Of a DNA stretch of 46,673 bases, positions 32,196 through 41,358 are shown piece by piece; position 1 is the stretch's first letter, and each line of letters opens with the position of its first letter. The translations under genes and the position numbers were made by a program. Source of the DNA: Elusimicrobia bacterium GWC2_64_44 (GTDB lineage Bacteria > Elusimicrobiota > Elusimicrobia > Elusimicrobiales > UBA9959); contig MGUG01000010.1 of the NCBI GenBank assembly GCA_001799845.1, positions 1 to 46,673 of the forward strand. The letters are read 5' to 3'. A model generated the notes under the pieces. It saw only the letters and a list, made by a program, of their open reading frames with translations. It was not told where the DNA came from and made no database searches.

Positions 32196-32795
32196 ATGTC
32201 CGATATGAGGATACTGCTGGTGGAGGACGACCCGGTTTACGCCGGGGCCGTGCGGCGCATGCTGGGCGAGGCGGGGCTTGCCGACGGGCTGCACGAAGCG
32301 GGCACTCTGCGAGGCGGGCTCGCGGCTGCCGAAGAGGGCGCGGATGCCGCCCTCCTGGACCTGGCCCTGCCCGACAGCCGCGGCACGGAGACCGTTAAGG
32401 ATTTCTGCGGCGCTTTTCCCACGCTGCCCGTGGTCGTGCTGACCGGCACCGACGACGAGGAGACAGGGGCGGAAGCCCTGAAGTTCGGCGCGCAGGATTA
32501 TCTGGTGAAGGGGCAGTTCGACGACCGCCTGCTCAAGCGCGCCCTACGCTACGCCGTAGAGCGCCAGGCGCTGGGCAACGAGAAAAGGCGGCTGATAGCG
32601 GACCTGCAGGACGCGCTGAAGCGCGTGAGACTGCTGACCGGGCTGCTGCCGACCTGCTGCGAATGCAGGAAGATCAAAAACCCCGACGGCAAATGGGTAC
32701 AGATGGAAACCTACATCAGCGGCCATTCCGAGGCCGTTTTCACGCACGGGTACTGCGACTCCTGTTTTGAGCGGAAGGTCAAAGAGATGAAATAG
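32196..32795 (+). CDS. Response regulator with Cys4 C-terminal module
   Basis: 199 residues. The receiver (residues 1-120) has LLVEDDPVYAG, ALLDLALPDSRG with the Asp, VVLTGTDDE and YLVKGQF with the Lys. A helical linker (VERQALGNEKRRLIADLQDALKRV) leads to LLPTCCECRKIKNPDGKW ... YISGHSEAVFTHGYCDSCF. This Cys-x2-Cys ... Cys-x2-Cys tail recurs on many bacterial receivers and probably binds zinc; its function is unknown. Transcribed away from the hybrid kinase. Confidence 0.88.
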   Translation: MSDMRILLVEDDPVYAGAVRRMLGEAGLADGLHEAGTLRGGLAAAEEGADAALLDLALPDSRGTETVKDFCGAFPTLPVVVLTGTDDEETGAEALKFGAQDYLVKGQFDDRLLKRALRYAVERQALGNEKRRLIADLQDALKRVRLLTGLLPTCCECRKIKNPDGKWVQMETYISGHSEAVFTHGYCDSCFERKVKEMK

Positions 32796-32798
32796 CCG

Positions 32799-33257
32799 TT
32801 AAACGCCGATATCCTCGTTCCAGAGCTCCGGCCTGGCCGCGATAAAATCAGCCATCAGTTTTTTGCACTCGGCGGAGTCCAGGTTCACCAGCTTTACGAA
32901 TTTTTTAGAGTAGCTTTCCGGGCCCTTGAAGGTCTTGTTCTCCCCGATTACGACGGTGGGTATCTTGTAGAGCAGGATGGCCCCCGTGCACATGGGGCAG
33001 GGCGACAGGGTGGAATAAATTTCGCACTTCGCGTAGTCCGCGGCTTTCAGCCGCCCGGCGTTCTCCAGGCAGTCCATCTCGGCGTGCAGGATGGCGGACT
33101 TCTTCTGCACCCGGCGGTTATGGCCGCGGCCTATGATCCTGCCGTCCTTTACCAGCACGGAGCCTATCGGGATGCCCCCCTCGCGCAGGCCCTTGCGGGC
33201 CTCTTTAATAGCTTCCGATAAGAACTTCAGGTAGTACCGGCTTGACCTTTTTGGCAT
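32799..33257 (-). CDS. Fcy1-like cytosine/nucleoside deaminase
   Basis: 152 residues. The zinc site is His58-Ala-Glu60 (ILHAEMDCLENAGRL) and Cys87/Cys90 (TLSPCPMCTGAI). GGIPIGSVLV, GRGHNRRVQK, VVIGENKTFKG and the C-terminal RPELWNEDIGV closely follow yeast cytosine deaminase Fcy1, including its C-terminal acidic finish. It should convert cytosine to uracil in the cytoplasm; guanine or tRNA deaminases (GuaD, TadA) fit less well because the EN and DIG blocks are Fcy1-like. GGAGGGG is seven bases before the ATG. The ATG lies 53 bases inside the neighbouring secreted-protein gene. Confidence 0.85.
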   Translation of the reverse strand: MPKRSSRYYLKFLSEAIKEARKGLREGGIPIGSVLVKDGRIIGRGHNRRVQKKSAILHAEMDCLENAGRLKAADYAKCEIYSTLSPCPMCTGAILLYKIPTVVIGENKTFKGPESYSKKFVKLVNLDSAECKKLMADFIAARPELWNEDIGV

Positions 33258-33753
33258 CTTTTTTCCCCTCCGCCTTACCTTTCACTGTCGTCTTTTTGGG
33301 TTTCTTCTGCGGCACCTTGTTGAAGACGCCCTCGGCCGAGCCCAGCGGGGAGGCGGCCTCCAGGTCCGCGCGGCTATCGCCTTCAGAAAGCGTTAATTTG
33401 CCCCTGGCCAGGCCCGATTTAAACACCAGGTCTCCGTCCCCGTTGAAACAGGCCTCGCCGTTCATGCCCGGCAGCCCCGGGATGGAGAGCATGGCCTGCA
33501 GGCATGGGCCGTCCTGCCGGTTGACATTGAAGCTGCCAGACCCTGGCGCCTTGGAACAGGGGCCGGAATAGGTGAAACTGCCGCGCATGGATCCACCAGC
33601 GGGCGAGAACCTGCCTTTTACCTTCCACTCGCAGCCTCCCGGAGAGGCCGTGACCTCTCCGGCCCAGTAACCGAAGAACGGCTCCAGCCGCTCGTCCGCG
33701 GCGCAGGGCGCCGCCAGCAGCAGCAGACCTAGAACACCCGGCAGAAGATGCAT
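33205..33753 (-). CDS. Secreted protein of unknown function, overlapping both neighbours
   Basis: 182 residues from the ATG at 33753. The signal peptide MHLLPGVLGLLLLAAPCAA is strong. The mature part is beta-rich with cysteines at fairly regular spacing (GGCEWKVKG, SGPCSKAPG, DGPCLQAM, EACFNGDG), suggesting disulfides. The last 35 residues are Lys-rich (KKPKKTTVKGKAEGKKDAKK). No family recognised. It overlaps the methyltransferase end by 25 bases and the deaminase start by 53 bases in another frame. A GAGGGAGAA site precedes the ATG. Confidence 0.65.
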   Translation of the reverse strand: MHLLPGVLGLLLLAAPCAADERLEPFFGYWAGEVTASPGGCEWKVKGRFSPAGGSMRGSFTYSGPCSKAPGSGSFNVNRQDGPCLQAMLSIPGLPGMNGEACFNGDGDLVFKSGLARGKLTLSEGDSRADLEAASPLGSAEGVFNKVPQKKPKKTTVKGKAEGKKDAKKVKPVLPEVLIGSY

Positions 33754-34916
33754 TTGAGATATTCTCCCTCGGGGTAATCCGCGGCCACGGGATGGTCGGG
33801 CCCCGCCCCCGTTTTTTTCAGGATCTGCACGCGCCGTCCGGCGTTGGAGGCCGCGCCGCGCAGGATGAAAGAGAATTCCTCCATCGACACCATGCCGCTG
33901 CAGGAGCAAGTGACGAACATGCCGCCTTCCTCGACGAGCGAGAGCGCGATGCGGTTGAAGTCGCGGTATTTGAAGATGCCCTTGTCGCGCTCTTCGCGGT
34001 TGGAGACCAGCTTGTACGGGTCCAGCACCACCAGGCCGTACTTGCGCTTGAGCTCGAGCATCTGGCGCATGTAGGTGAAGGCGTCGGCGCAGGCCGTGTC
34101 GATCTTGACCTTGTTGATATTGGCGTTGCGCTTGGAGGCCTCTACGGCCTCGGCGTCCAGCTCCACGCAGGTCACCTGCTCGGCGCCGCCGAGCTTCGCG
34201 GCGTAGATGCCGAAGCCGCCGGTATAGGCGCAAAGGTCTATCACCTTCTTGCCGGCCGCGAACTGGGAGGCGTACAGCCGGTTCTCGCGCTGGTCGCAGA
34301 AGAAGCCGGTCTTGAACCCGGCGCGCATGTCCACCTCGAACTGCACGCCGTTCTCGGTGATGCGGGTCTTATGCCCGGGGCCGGCCTCGGGTTTTAGCTT
34401 GAAGCCTTCCATCTCCTGCGTGTAGGCGGTGGCGCGGTGATGGAAAGCGGCGTTCGGGAAATGTTTCTTGAAGGCGGCCTCGATGTTGGGCCACAGGCGG
34501 TACATGCCGAGCGAGTAGAACTCGAGGGCGATCTGGTCCTTGTAGATGTCCACCGTCAGGCCCGGCAGGCCGTCGGCGTAGTCGTGCACCAGGCGGCAGG
34601 CGTCGGTCTTGTCCCAGAGCTTCAGCGTTTCGCGGCGCAGCGACACCGCCCGCGTCACCTTGTCGTCGAAGAACTTCTCGACGGTGAACTCCTCCGGGTT
34701 CTCGCGGCTGATGATGCGCGCCATGATCTGGCTGTGCGGGTTGTAGATCGCCACGCCGTAGGGATTGTCGTGCTTGTCATAGACGGCCACCAGTTGGCCG
34801 GCCTCGGCGCGGTCGACGATATCTATCATGCGCTTGAAGGCGTTGGGCCCGGCCGGCGCGTGGGAGAGTTTCAGCCTCGGCAAACCGCCCGCCCTGGAAA
34901 ATATTTTTTCAGCCAT
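33729..34916 (-). CDS. RlmI-like 23S rRNA methyltransferase
   Basis: 395 residues. A PUA-like N-terminal part (residues 1-80; AVYDKHDNPYGVAIYNPHS), then a SAM methyltransferase domain with AGFKTGFFCDQRENR, the SAM-binding LCAYTGGFGIYAAKLG, VELDAEAVEASKRNA and VTCSCSG. It is the RlmI/RlmK family that methylates cytosine or guanine in 23S rRNA. The catalytic-loop motif is DPYK instead of the expected DPPK. The Cys of CSCSG is kept. The gene begins a run of closely spaced minus-strand genes. Confidence 0.88.
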   Translation of the reverse strand: MAEKIFSRAGGLPRLKLSHAPAGPNAFKRMIDIVDRAEAGQLVAVYDKHDNPYGVAIYNPHSQIMARIISRENPEEFTVEKFFDDKVTRAVSLRRETLKLWDKTDACRLVHDYADGLPGLTVDIYKDQIALEFYSLGMYRLWPNIEAAFKKHFPNAAFHHRATAYTQEMEGFKLKPEAGPGHKTRITENGVQFEVDMRAGFKTGFFCDQRENRLYASQFAAGKKVIDLCAYTGGFGIYAAKLGGAEQVTCVELDAEAVEASKRNANINKVKIDTACADAFTYMRQMLELKRKYGLVVLDPYKLVSNREERDKGIFKYRDFNRIALSLVEEGGMFVTCSCSGMVSMEEFSFILRGAASNAGRRVQILKKTGAGPDHPVAADYPEGEYLKCIFCRVF

Positions 34917-34931
34917 ATCTGGATTATACTC

Positions 34932-36299
34932 CTACGCTTTCAAGATGTCTATCTTCCGCCACAGACCCGAGCGGAAGCGCAGTCCGAAAAAGACCGCCAG
35001 CAGCAGCACGTAGAAAGCCGCCCACGACCAGGCGTGGATCAGCTCGCCCCCCGCGAAGCGGGTGATGTACCAGATGCCGGGCACGAACAGCGCCCAGGCG
35101 GCGGCGCTGGCCCCCAGCATCTGGAAGCGCGTGTCGCCGGCCCCGCGCAGCGCGTCGGCGTACACCATGCCGATGGCGTCGAAGAACACGAACACGGCCA
35201 GCGCCTTCATCACAGGCCTGGTGCGGGCGAGGATCTCCGCGTACTCGGCGTCGTGGCCGGAGCCGAAGATATTGATGAACAGCCCGGGCACCGCGATGAA
35301 GAGCACGCCCAGGAAGAGCGCGTAGAGGGCGGCCATTTTAGCGCCGTTATGCGCCACCCGCACGGCGACGTCGGGTTTGCGCATGCCGATGTACTTGCCC
35401 ACCAGCGTCAGCGCGGCTATGCCCATGCCGATGACCGGCATGAAGGCCAGCATGTTGATGGAGGCGATGATATTGCTGGCGGCCAGCGAGACCTTGTCCA
35501 TAGCACCTACGATGAAGATGAAGGCGCCGAAGGAGGCGATATCGAGGAAGAAGCCCACGCCGTTGGGCGCGCCGTATTTCAGCAGGCGCAGGAACAGCCC
35601 CTTGTGCACGCCCACCAGGCGCGCGGTGCGATAGCGGCGGCGGTTGTAGGGCGAGAAGATCAGGACCAGGTAGAGCAGCAGCATCAGCGACTGGCCCGCC
35701 ACCATGGCGTAGGCCGCGCCTTTGATGCCCATGGCGGGTACGGGGCCGGCCCCGAAGACCAGCAGCCAGGAGAGCAGGATGCACAGCGCGTTGCCGGCCA
35801 TGTTGACCGCCATCGGGACCTTGGTCTTGCCGCGGCCGGTGAAGAAGGCGGAGAGCGCGGTGCTGGCCAGGAAGACCAGGCCGGCGGAATTCAGGATCAG
35901 GAAATACTGCTTCTCCAGCGGAATGACGGAGGGCGCGTGGCCGGAATGGTCTATGATGAAATAGCCCAGCGGGGTGAGCAGCAATAGCAGCAGGCCGGAG
36001 GCCAGCGCCAGCCACAAGCCCTGCCAGACGGCCACCGAGACGCTGGCGGTCTTGCCGCGCCCGTAGTACTGCGAGACGAAAGCGTTGGTGTAGGAGACCA
36101 TCCCGAAGAAGAAGCAGGCGAAGACGAAGGAGAGCAGGCCGGCCGGCACGCAGGCGGCCAGGGCGTCAGGGCTGTAATGGGCCAGGAACACGCGATTGAC
36201 GAACTGCATCACCGTGCTGGAGGCGGTGGACAATATCATCGGGTAGGAGACCTTCAGCAGCTCGCCGGCGCCTCCCTCCCCCCTGGTGAACAGCCTCAT
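34932..36299 (-). CDS. MATE-family efflux pump (first copy)
   Basis: 455 residues with twelve hydrophobic helices. LLKVSYPMILSTASSTVMQFVNRVFLAHYSPDALAAC and the second-half repeat LLKYGAPNGVGFFLDIASFGAFIFIVG show the internal duplication of MATE pumps. VSQYYGRGK and DALRGAGDTR are family blocks. It expels cationic drugs or metabolites, driven by Na+ or H+; the substrate is unknown. It overlaps the CYTH gene by four bases. Confidence 0.9.
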   Translation of the reverse strand: MRLFTRGEGGAGELLKVSYPMILSTASSTVMQFVNRVFLAHYSPDALAACVPAGLLSFVFACFFFGMVSYTNAFVSQYYGRGKTASVSVAVWQGLWLALASGLLLLLLTPLGYFIIDHSGHAPSVIPLEKQYFLILNSAGLVFLASTALSAFFTGRGKTKVPMAVNMAGNALCILLSWLLVFGAGPVPAMGIKGAAYAMVAGQSLMLLLYLVLIFSPYNRRRYRTARLVGVHKGLFLRLLKYGAPNGVGFFLDIASFGAFIFIVGAMDKVSLAASNIIASINMLAFMPVIGMGIAALTLVGKYIGMRKPDVAVRVAHNGAKMAALYALFLGVLFIAVPGLFINIFGSGHDAEYAEILARTRPVMKALAVFVFFDAIGMVYADALRGAGDTRFQMLGASAAAWALFVPGIWYITRFAGGELIHAWSWAAFYVLLLAVFFGLRFRSGLWRKIDILKA

Positions 36300-36796
36300 A
36301 GCAGGTCGGCGTAGGCGCAGGCCAGCAGGTCCGACCGGTGGATATAGAGCTCGCGTATCAGCGTCTGCGCCTCGCGCCGGGCGGCGGTCTCGCCCTCGCC
36401 CGGCCGCAGCACCACTTCCAGCTCGATGAAGCGGCCGAGGCCCTTCACCTCGTCGAAGTGGATGCGCGTGCGCCCGACGTGGCAGACCAGGCGCGTCTTG
36501 GAGACTATCTTGGTCACGCCGAGCAGGCGCGAGAGGGTTTTCCTGGTCTTGGCGGCGTCGGCCACCGGCACCAGGGTGTATTCGGAAGGCTTGGGGCCTT
36601 TCTCGCCGGGGCGGCGGTAGAAGACCAGGTAGTCGTCGCCGCCGCGCTGCTCGCGCAGCTTCAGCAGGCCGTTGGAGATGTTAAAGAAGGTGTCTTCCTG
36701 CTCCAGGCGCTCGGTCCTGTCCGCGATCGCGAGGCCCGCGGCCATCTGCGCCGCCCAGTTGGCCGCGCGCGCTTTGATCTCGATATTTATGGCCAT
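36296..36796 (-). CDS. CYTH-domain protein (class IV adenylate cyclase/ThTPase-like)
   Basis: 166 residues from the ATG at 36796. The N-terminal signature reads NIEIKAR (family ExExK, first Glu as Asn, which is common in this branch). KLREQRGG, YLVFYRRPG, TRLVCHVGRTRIHFDEVKGLGRFIELEV supply the Arg/Lys/Glu lining of the triphosphate tunnel. It acts on a triphosphate substrate, either cyclic AMP formation or tripolyphosphate/ThTP hydrolysis; the sequence cannot separate them. It shares one base with the small membrane gene before it. Confidence 0.87.
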   Translation of the reverse strand: MAINIEIKARAANWAAQMAAGLAIADRTERLEQEDTFFNISNGLLKLREQRGGDDYLVFYRRPGEKGPKPSEYTLVPVADAAKTRKTLSRLLGVTKIVSKTRLVCHVGRTRIHFDEVKGLGRFIELEVVLRPGEGETAARREAQTLIRELYIHRSDLLACAYADLL

Positions 36797-37062
36797 TAGA
36801 ATTTTTCCATCAGGTAAGGCGCGGCGGTCAGCGCCGCCCCGACCAGGACTATGTAGACGGTCTTCGTCACGAAGAACGGGTAGGCCAGCAGGGCCAGCCC
36901 GCAGAGGATGCGGTTGACGTCGTTGGCGGCGCGGCCCTGGCGGAGATAGATGATCCCGACGAGCGAGAACAGCCCGGACGCCGCCATCCCCCACATGCTC
37001 ATGCCGCCCGTCAGGGCGCCGGTCAGTCCGGAGGCCGTCTGCAGCAGGTCGGGGCTGTCCAC
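36796..37062 (-). CDS. Small membrane protein of unknown function
   Basis: 88 residues with three hydrophobic segments (about 22-40, 51-65 and 68-83) linked by short polar turns. The loop YLRQGRAANDVNRILCG is the only charged stretch. It sits one base after typA and shares a base with the CYTH gene, so all three are read together. I recognise no family. Confidence 0.7.
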   Translation of the reverse strand: MDSPDLLQTASGLTGALTGGMSMWGMAASGLFSLVGIIYLRQGRAANDVNRILCGLALLAYPFFVTKTVYIVLVGAALTAAPYLMEKF

Positions 37063-37063
37063 G

Positions 37064-38917
37064 CTATTCGTCGTACCGCTCCTCGTCGTCGCGCTCGCTG
37101 CGCTTGCGCTTGCTATGGTCCAGCACTTTCTTGCGCAACCGCAGGCTCTTGGGAGTGACTTCCACGAATTCGTCGTCCTCGACGTATTCGATGGCCTGCT
37201 CCAGGGTCATCCTGCGGTGAGGCGTCAGCGAGATGGACATATCGCCGGTGGAAGAGCGCATATTGGATTGCTGCTTTTCCTTGCAGGGATTGGTCACCAG
37301 GTCGTTGGCGCGGCAATGCTCGCCCACTATCTGCCCGGCGTACACGGGCTCGCCGGGGCCGACGCACATGATGCCGTGGTCCTGCAGGCTGTTGAGGGCG
37401 TAAGCGGTGGACACGCCCGACTCCTTGGCGATGAACACCCCGTTGCGCTTGGGCTGGTTGAAGTTGCCCTCGGGCAGGAAGCCGTGGAAGCTGTGATGCA
37501 TCAGGCCGGAACCCTTGGTGAAAGTAAGGAATTCCGACTTGAAACCGATAAGCGCGCGCGAGGAGATGACGTACTCGAAGCGCACGCGGCCGTCCTCGCC
37601 CACGCTCATGTTCTTCAGCTGGGCGCCGCGGGCCCCGAGGCCGTTCATCACCGCGCCCTGGTACTCGGCGGGCGCGTCGAGCATCAGCATCTCGACCGGC
37701 TCCACGGTGACGCCGTTCTCTTCGTGGGTGATAACCACCATCTTGGACACGCTGAGTTCGAAGCCCTCGCGACGCATGGTCTCGATGAGAATGGAGAGGT
37801 GCAGCTCGCCGCGGCCGGAGACCTTGAAACCGCCCTGGCCGGGGATCTCCTCCACCTTGAGGCCGACATTTATCTCCTGCTCCTTGTAGAGGCGGTCGCG
37901 CAGCTGGGTAGCGGTCACGAACTTGCCCTCGCGGCCGGAGAAGGGACTGTCGTTGGCGAAGAACTCCATCGAGAGGGTGGGCTGCTCTATCTCCAGGCCG
38001 GGCAGCACGCCGGGGTTCTCCGGGTCGGAGACGGTGTCGCCGACCTCGATGCCTTCCAGGCCGGCCACGGCCACGATGTCGCCGGAGCGGGCCTCCTTGA
38101 TGATGCAGCGCTCGAGGCCCTTGTAGCCCATCAGCTGCATGACCTTGCGGGTCTTGGGCTCGGTGCCGGGCTGGGCCACGGAGACCTGCTGGGCGGCGGC
38201 TATTTTCCCCTGCACGATGCGGCCCACGCCGATGCGGCCAGTGTAGGAGCTGTAATCGAGCATGGTGACGAGCAGCCGCAGGGGAGAGTCGTCCAGGTCC
38301 AGCGGGCCCGGCACGGTCTTGATGATGGTCTCGAAGAGGTGGCTCAGGTCCTTGGCGGGGTGGTGATAATCGGCCGAGGCCCAGCCGTCGCGGCCGACGG
38401 CGTAGACCACGGGGAAGTCCAGCTGGGCGTCGGTGGCGCCGAGCTCCATGAACAGGGCGAAGACCTTGTCCAGGGAGGCGTGCGGGTCGCAGTTGAGGCG
38501 GTCGACCTTGTTGATGACGACGATGGGGCGCAGGCCGAGCGCGAGGGACTTCTTGAGCACGAAGCGGGTCTGCGGCATGGGGCCGTCGAGGGCGTCGACG
38601 AGCAGCAGCACGCCGTCGACCATGCGCAGCACGCGCTCCACTTCGCTGCCGAAGTCGGCGTGGCCGGGGGTGTCGACGATATGGATGGTGGTATCTTTAT
38701 AGCGGACGGAGGTGTTCTTGGAGAGAATGGTGATGCCGCGCTCTTTCTCCAGGTCGTTCGAGTCCATGATGCAGATGGCCTCTTCCCCGCTTTTGTCGTG
38801 GAAGGCGCCGGTCTGCTTGAGCATGGCGTCGACCATAGTGGTTTTGCCGTGGTCGACGTGGGCGATGATGGCGATGTTGCGCAGGTCGGGCCGGCGCTTG
38901 GCGTTATCTTGTTGCAT
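37064..38917 (-). CDS. typA: Ribosome-associated GTPase TypA/BipA
   Basis: 617 residues. The G domain holds AHVDHGKTT (residues 19-27), [10 protein letters not shown] (switch I), [15 protein letters not shown] and, further on, the EF-G-like domains II, III and V ([19 protein letters not shown]). The C-terminal TypA domain ([35 protein letters not shown]) is the diagnostic part. It binds ribosomes in stress and cold and helps 50S assembly. AAGGAG is 13 bases before the ATG. It is the first gene of the run through the MATE pump. Confidence 0.97.
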   Translation of the reverse strand: MQQDNAKRRPDLRNIAIIAHVDHGKTTMVDAMLKQTGAFHDKSGEEAICIMDSNDLEKERGITILSKNTSVRYKDTTIHIVDTPGHADFGSEVERVLRMVDGVLLLVDALDGPMPQTRFVLKKSLALGLRPIVVINKVDRLNCDPHASLDKVFALFMELGATDAQLDFPVVYAVGRDGWASADYHHPAKDLSHLFETIIKTVPGPLDLDDSPLRLLVTMLDYSSYTGRIGVGRIVQGKIAAAQQVSVAQPGTEPKTRKVMQLMGYKGLERCIIKEARSGDIVAVAGLEGIEVGDTVSDPENPGVLPGLEIEQPTLSMEFFANDSPFSGREGKFVTATQLRDRLYKEQEINVGLKVEEIPGQGGFKVSGRGELHLSILIETMRREGFELSVSKMVVITHEENGVTVEPVEMLMLDAPAEYQGAVMNGLGARGAQLKNMSVGEDGRVRFEYVISSRALIGFKSEFLTFTKGSGLMHHSFHGFLPEGNFNQPKRNGVFIAKESGVSTAYALNSLQDHGIMCVGPGEPVYAGQIVGEHCRANDLVTNPCKEKQQSNMRSSTGDMSISLTPHRRMTLEQAIEYVEDDEFVEVTPKSLRLRKKVLDHSKRKRSERDDEERYDE

Positions 38918-38970
38918 GTCTGTGTGTTGCTCCTTGAATACCGATAAAAACGTTCTATCCCTTAGATCCC

Positions 38971-39083
38971 GACTGCAGGGACATTGCCCCTCTCACCCTG
39001 ACTGCAGGGAACCGTTGCGCGGTTCCCCCCCGAAGCGGGGCCCCCCTTCCCCAAAGGGTTCGAGGGGCAACATCCCGGCAGTC
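38971..39083. repeat. Multi-hairpin element closed by a 22-bp imperfect inverted repeat
   Basis: Arms 38971-38992 and 39062-39083 share GACTGC, GGGA and TTGCCCCTC, with only three mismatched positions. Inside are four hairpins in a row: 38996-39009, 39007-39027 (sharing three bases with the first), 39028-39040 and 39044-39058. GACTGCAGGGA also occurs twice in direct orientation (38971 and 39000). It lies in the 184-base gap between the ABC-F and typA genes and has no coding sense. Confidence 0.7.
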
Positions 39084-39101
39084 TTTCGACAACCCGGAGT
39101 C

Positions 39102-40925
39102 TTACTGCGCGGACTGGCCGGCGGCGGCTTCGAGGGCCTCGAGCTCGGCGGTGAAGGCGGCTATCTTGGCCTCCATCGCGGCTATCTTGTCGCCGAGCTC
39201 CTTGACCTGCTTGTAGTCGGAGTGGATCTCGGGCGCGGACATCCTGGCGGCCAGGGTCTCCACGTTCTTGCGCGAGTAGGCGATCTCTTTCTTGAGGGTT
39301 TCGGCGCGGCGGCTCTTCTTGCGGACTTCGGCCTCCTGGCGCTTCTTTTCCTCGTAATCTTCGGAGGCGCCGGAGGCCTTTTCGGGCTCGGCCTGCCGCT
39401 CCTTCCTCTTCTGGCCGGCCGTTTCGCGGGCCAGCTGCTCCTGGCGGTAGCGGAAGTAATCGTAATTGCCGGGATAGACGGTGGTCTTGCCGGCTTCGAC
39501 GTGCACTACGCCGTCGGCCAGCGCGTTGAGGAAGTAGACGTCGTGGCTGATCAGGCAGAGCGTGCCTTCGAATTCCTTGAGGGCCGCGATGAGCGCGTCT
39601 ACGCTGGCCATGTCGAGGTGGGTGGTGGGCTCGTCCATCAATATGACGTTGGGCGGGTCGAGCAGCAGCTTTACCAGCATCAGGCGGCTTTTTTCACCGC
39701 CCGAGAGCACTTCGGTCTTCTTGTACACGTTGTCGCCGGGGAACAGGAAGGTGCCGAGGACCGTGCGCACCATCAGCTCGGGGTTCAGCCGGTCGTTGGA
39801 CATGGCTTCCTGCAGCACGGTCTTGCGCGGATCCAGGATGCCGTCGCGGTGCTGGGAGAAATAGCCGGTCTTCACGTTAAGGCCGAGCGCGCGCTCGCCG
39901 CTGTCGGGCTCTATCACGCCGGCGAGCATCTTGAGCAGCGTACTCTTGCCGGCGCCGTTGTGGCCGACCAGCGCCAGCTTCTGGCCGCGCTGCAGCTCGA
40001 AATTGAAATTCTCGTAGACCTTGATGTCGGGGTGGTCGGCCACCTTGTAGGTCTTGCTGATGTCCTTGAGCTCCAGCACCTTGGTGCCGGTGCGGCCGGG
40101 CTGCGGGAAGCGGATCTTCACCGATTTCACTTCCTGCACCAGCTCTATGCGCTCCAGTTTCTCCAGGCGCTTTATCATGCTCTGCACGCGGGCGGCGGTG
40201 GAGACGCGCGCGCGGTTGCGGGCGATGAAATCCTCCATCTGCGCTATCTCCTCCTGCTGCAGGCGCCAGGCGGAATAGATCTTCTCCTTCTCGGCCTGGC
40301 GCTCGGCCAGGTACTTCTCGTAGTCGCCGTGGTAGACGCGCAGGGTCTTATCCTGCAGCGAGACGATGGCGTGACAGATCTTGTTGATGAAGTCGCGGTC
40401 GTGGGAGATGACGAAGATGGCGCCCTGGTAGGACTGGAGGTATTCCTCGAGCCACATCAGCGAGTCCAGGTCCAGGTGGTTCGTGGGCTCGTCGAGCAGC
40501 AGCAGGTCGGGCTTCTTGAGCAGGAGCTTCGCCATCGCGACGCGCATCGCCCAGCCGCCGGAAAGGGTGTTTACCTTGCGGGTGAAGCCGTCCACCTTGA
40601 AGCCGAGGCCCATCAGGATGGCCTTGCCTTCGGACTCTATGCGCCCGTCGTAGTCCTCTACGCCGTCGAGCACTTCCTCCACCACGGTCTTCTCGGAGCT
40701 GGGCGGGTTTTCCTGCGGCAGGTAGCCCACCACCACGCCCTTCTTGAACTGCAGTTCGCCGTCGTCGGCCTCTTCCACGCGCAGCATCATCTTGAACAGC
40801 GTGGACTTGCCGGCGCCGTTGGGGCCCACCAGCGCGAAGCGGTCGCCCTCGTTGACCTGCAGCGAGGCGTCTTCGAAAAGGACCTGGGAAGAGAAGGATT
40901 TATGAACGTTGCGTAGTGTTATCAT
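39102..40925 (-). CDS. ABC-F family ATPase (YdiF/Uup-like)
   Basis: 607 residues from the ATG at 40925; an upstream ATG in the same frame is not supported. Two ATPase domains: [31 protein letters not shown] in the first and [30 protein letters not shown] in the second. The linker [18 protein letters not shown] between them reaches the tRNA site, as in this class. A charged C-terminal coiled coil ([18 protein letters not shown]) of about 90 residues ends the protein. There is no membrane part, so it acts on the ribosome, either easing translation or resisting antibiotics. Confidence 0.92.
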   Translation of the reverse strand: MITLRNVHKSFSSQVLFEDASLQVNEGDRFALVGPNGAGKSTLFKMMLRVEEADDGELQFKKGVVVGYLPQENPPSSEKTVVEEVLDGVEDYDGRIESEGKAILMGLGFKVDGFTRKVNTLSGGWAMRVAMAKLLLKKPDLLLLDEPTNHLDLDSLMWLEEYLQSYQGAIFVISHDRDFINKICHAIVSLQDKTLRVYHGDYEKYLAERQAEKEKIYSAWRLQQEEIAQMEDFIARNRARVSTAARVQSMIKRLEKLERIELVQEVKSVKIRFPQPGRTGTKVLELKDISKTYKVADHPDIKVYENFNFELQRGQKLALVGHNGAGKSTLLKMLAGVIEPDSGERALGLNVKTGYFSQHRDGILDPRKTVLQEAMSNDRLNPELMVRTVLGTFLFPGDNVYKKTEVLSGGEKSRLMLVKLLLDPPNVILMDEPTTHLDMASVDALIAALKEFEGTLCLISHDVYFLNALADGVVHVEAGKTTVYPGNYDYFRYRQEQLARETAGQKRKERQAEPEKASGASEDYEEKKRQEAEVRKKSRRAETLKKEIAYSRKNVETLAARMSAPEIHSDYKQVKELGDKIAAMEAKIAAFTAELEALEAAAGQSAQ

Positions 40926-41081
40926 AGGTGCACGCCGCCTTAAGGGCGTTATAGCAGTAGAATTTGCCGGGAACCGAACGGAAGACACCGGGACTGCCGA
41001 GACCTTATTTTAGCATTTTCGGCCCCGTCCTTTCTTTTATATCAGAAAAAATATAAACTACGGGGAGTTAACGGAGGCTAC

Positions 41082-41351
41082 ATGTCTGACACTATCATCA
41101 ATATTTTCTGGGCGCTGGTCTTCGCGCTGACCGGCGGCGCCGCGGGAGCCTTCCTGCTGATCCGGCTCTCGGCGCGCATCCCGGCCGTCTTCGACAAGCT
41201 CACGCCCGACATGGACGAAGGCAAGGAGATCATCCGCGGCAACCGCGCCGCGGCCGACTACTTCGGCCGCATAGTCTCCGCCGCCATCCTGGGCGTCAGC
41301 ATCATCATCGCCGCCGCCGTGCTGGGCGGGCTGATCGCGGCCCTGCACTGA
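41082..41351 (+). CDS. DUF350-like small membrane protein
   Basis: 89 residues with two helices (residues 7-27 and 65-87). The middle segment GKEIIRGNRAAADYFGRI resembles the GNxAAA core of DUF350 (PF03994), but the usual protein is twice this size with four helices, so this is a half-length form. GGAGG lies before the ATG. It ends seven bases before the Hint/Tim44 gene, so the two are co-transcribed. Confidence 0.7.
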   Translation: MSDTIINIFWALVFALTGGAAGAFLLIRLSARIPAVFDKLTPDMDEGKEIIRGNRAAADYFGRIVSAAILGVSIIIAAAVLGGLIAALH

Positions 41352-41358
41352 CGGCCCC

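Noticed and set aside
36797..36994. Longer start for the CYTH protein
   Set aside because: The family signature NIEIKAR begins right after the ATG at 36796, and the upstream part is covered by the small membrane gene.
36950..38947. A 665-codon open frame on the plus strand opposite typA
   Set aside because: High GC keeps antisense frames open; it is His/Val/Leu/Gly-skewed, matches no family and lies wholly opposite a certain gene.
38712..40916. A 734-codon open frame on the plus strand opposite the ABC-F gene
   Set aside because: Antisense to a complete two-ATPase protein with intact motifs; its composition is an artefact of that gene's codons.
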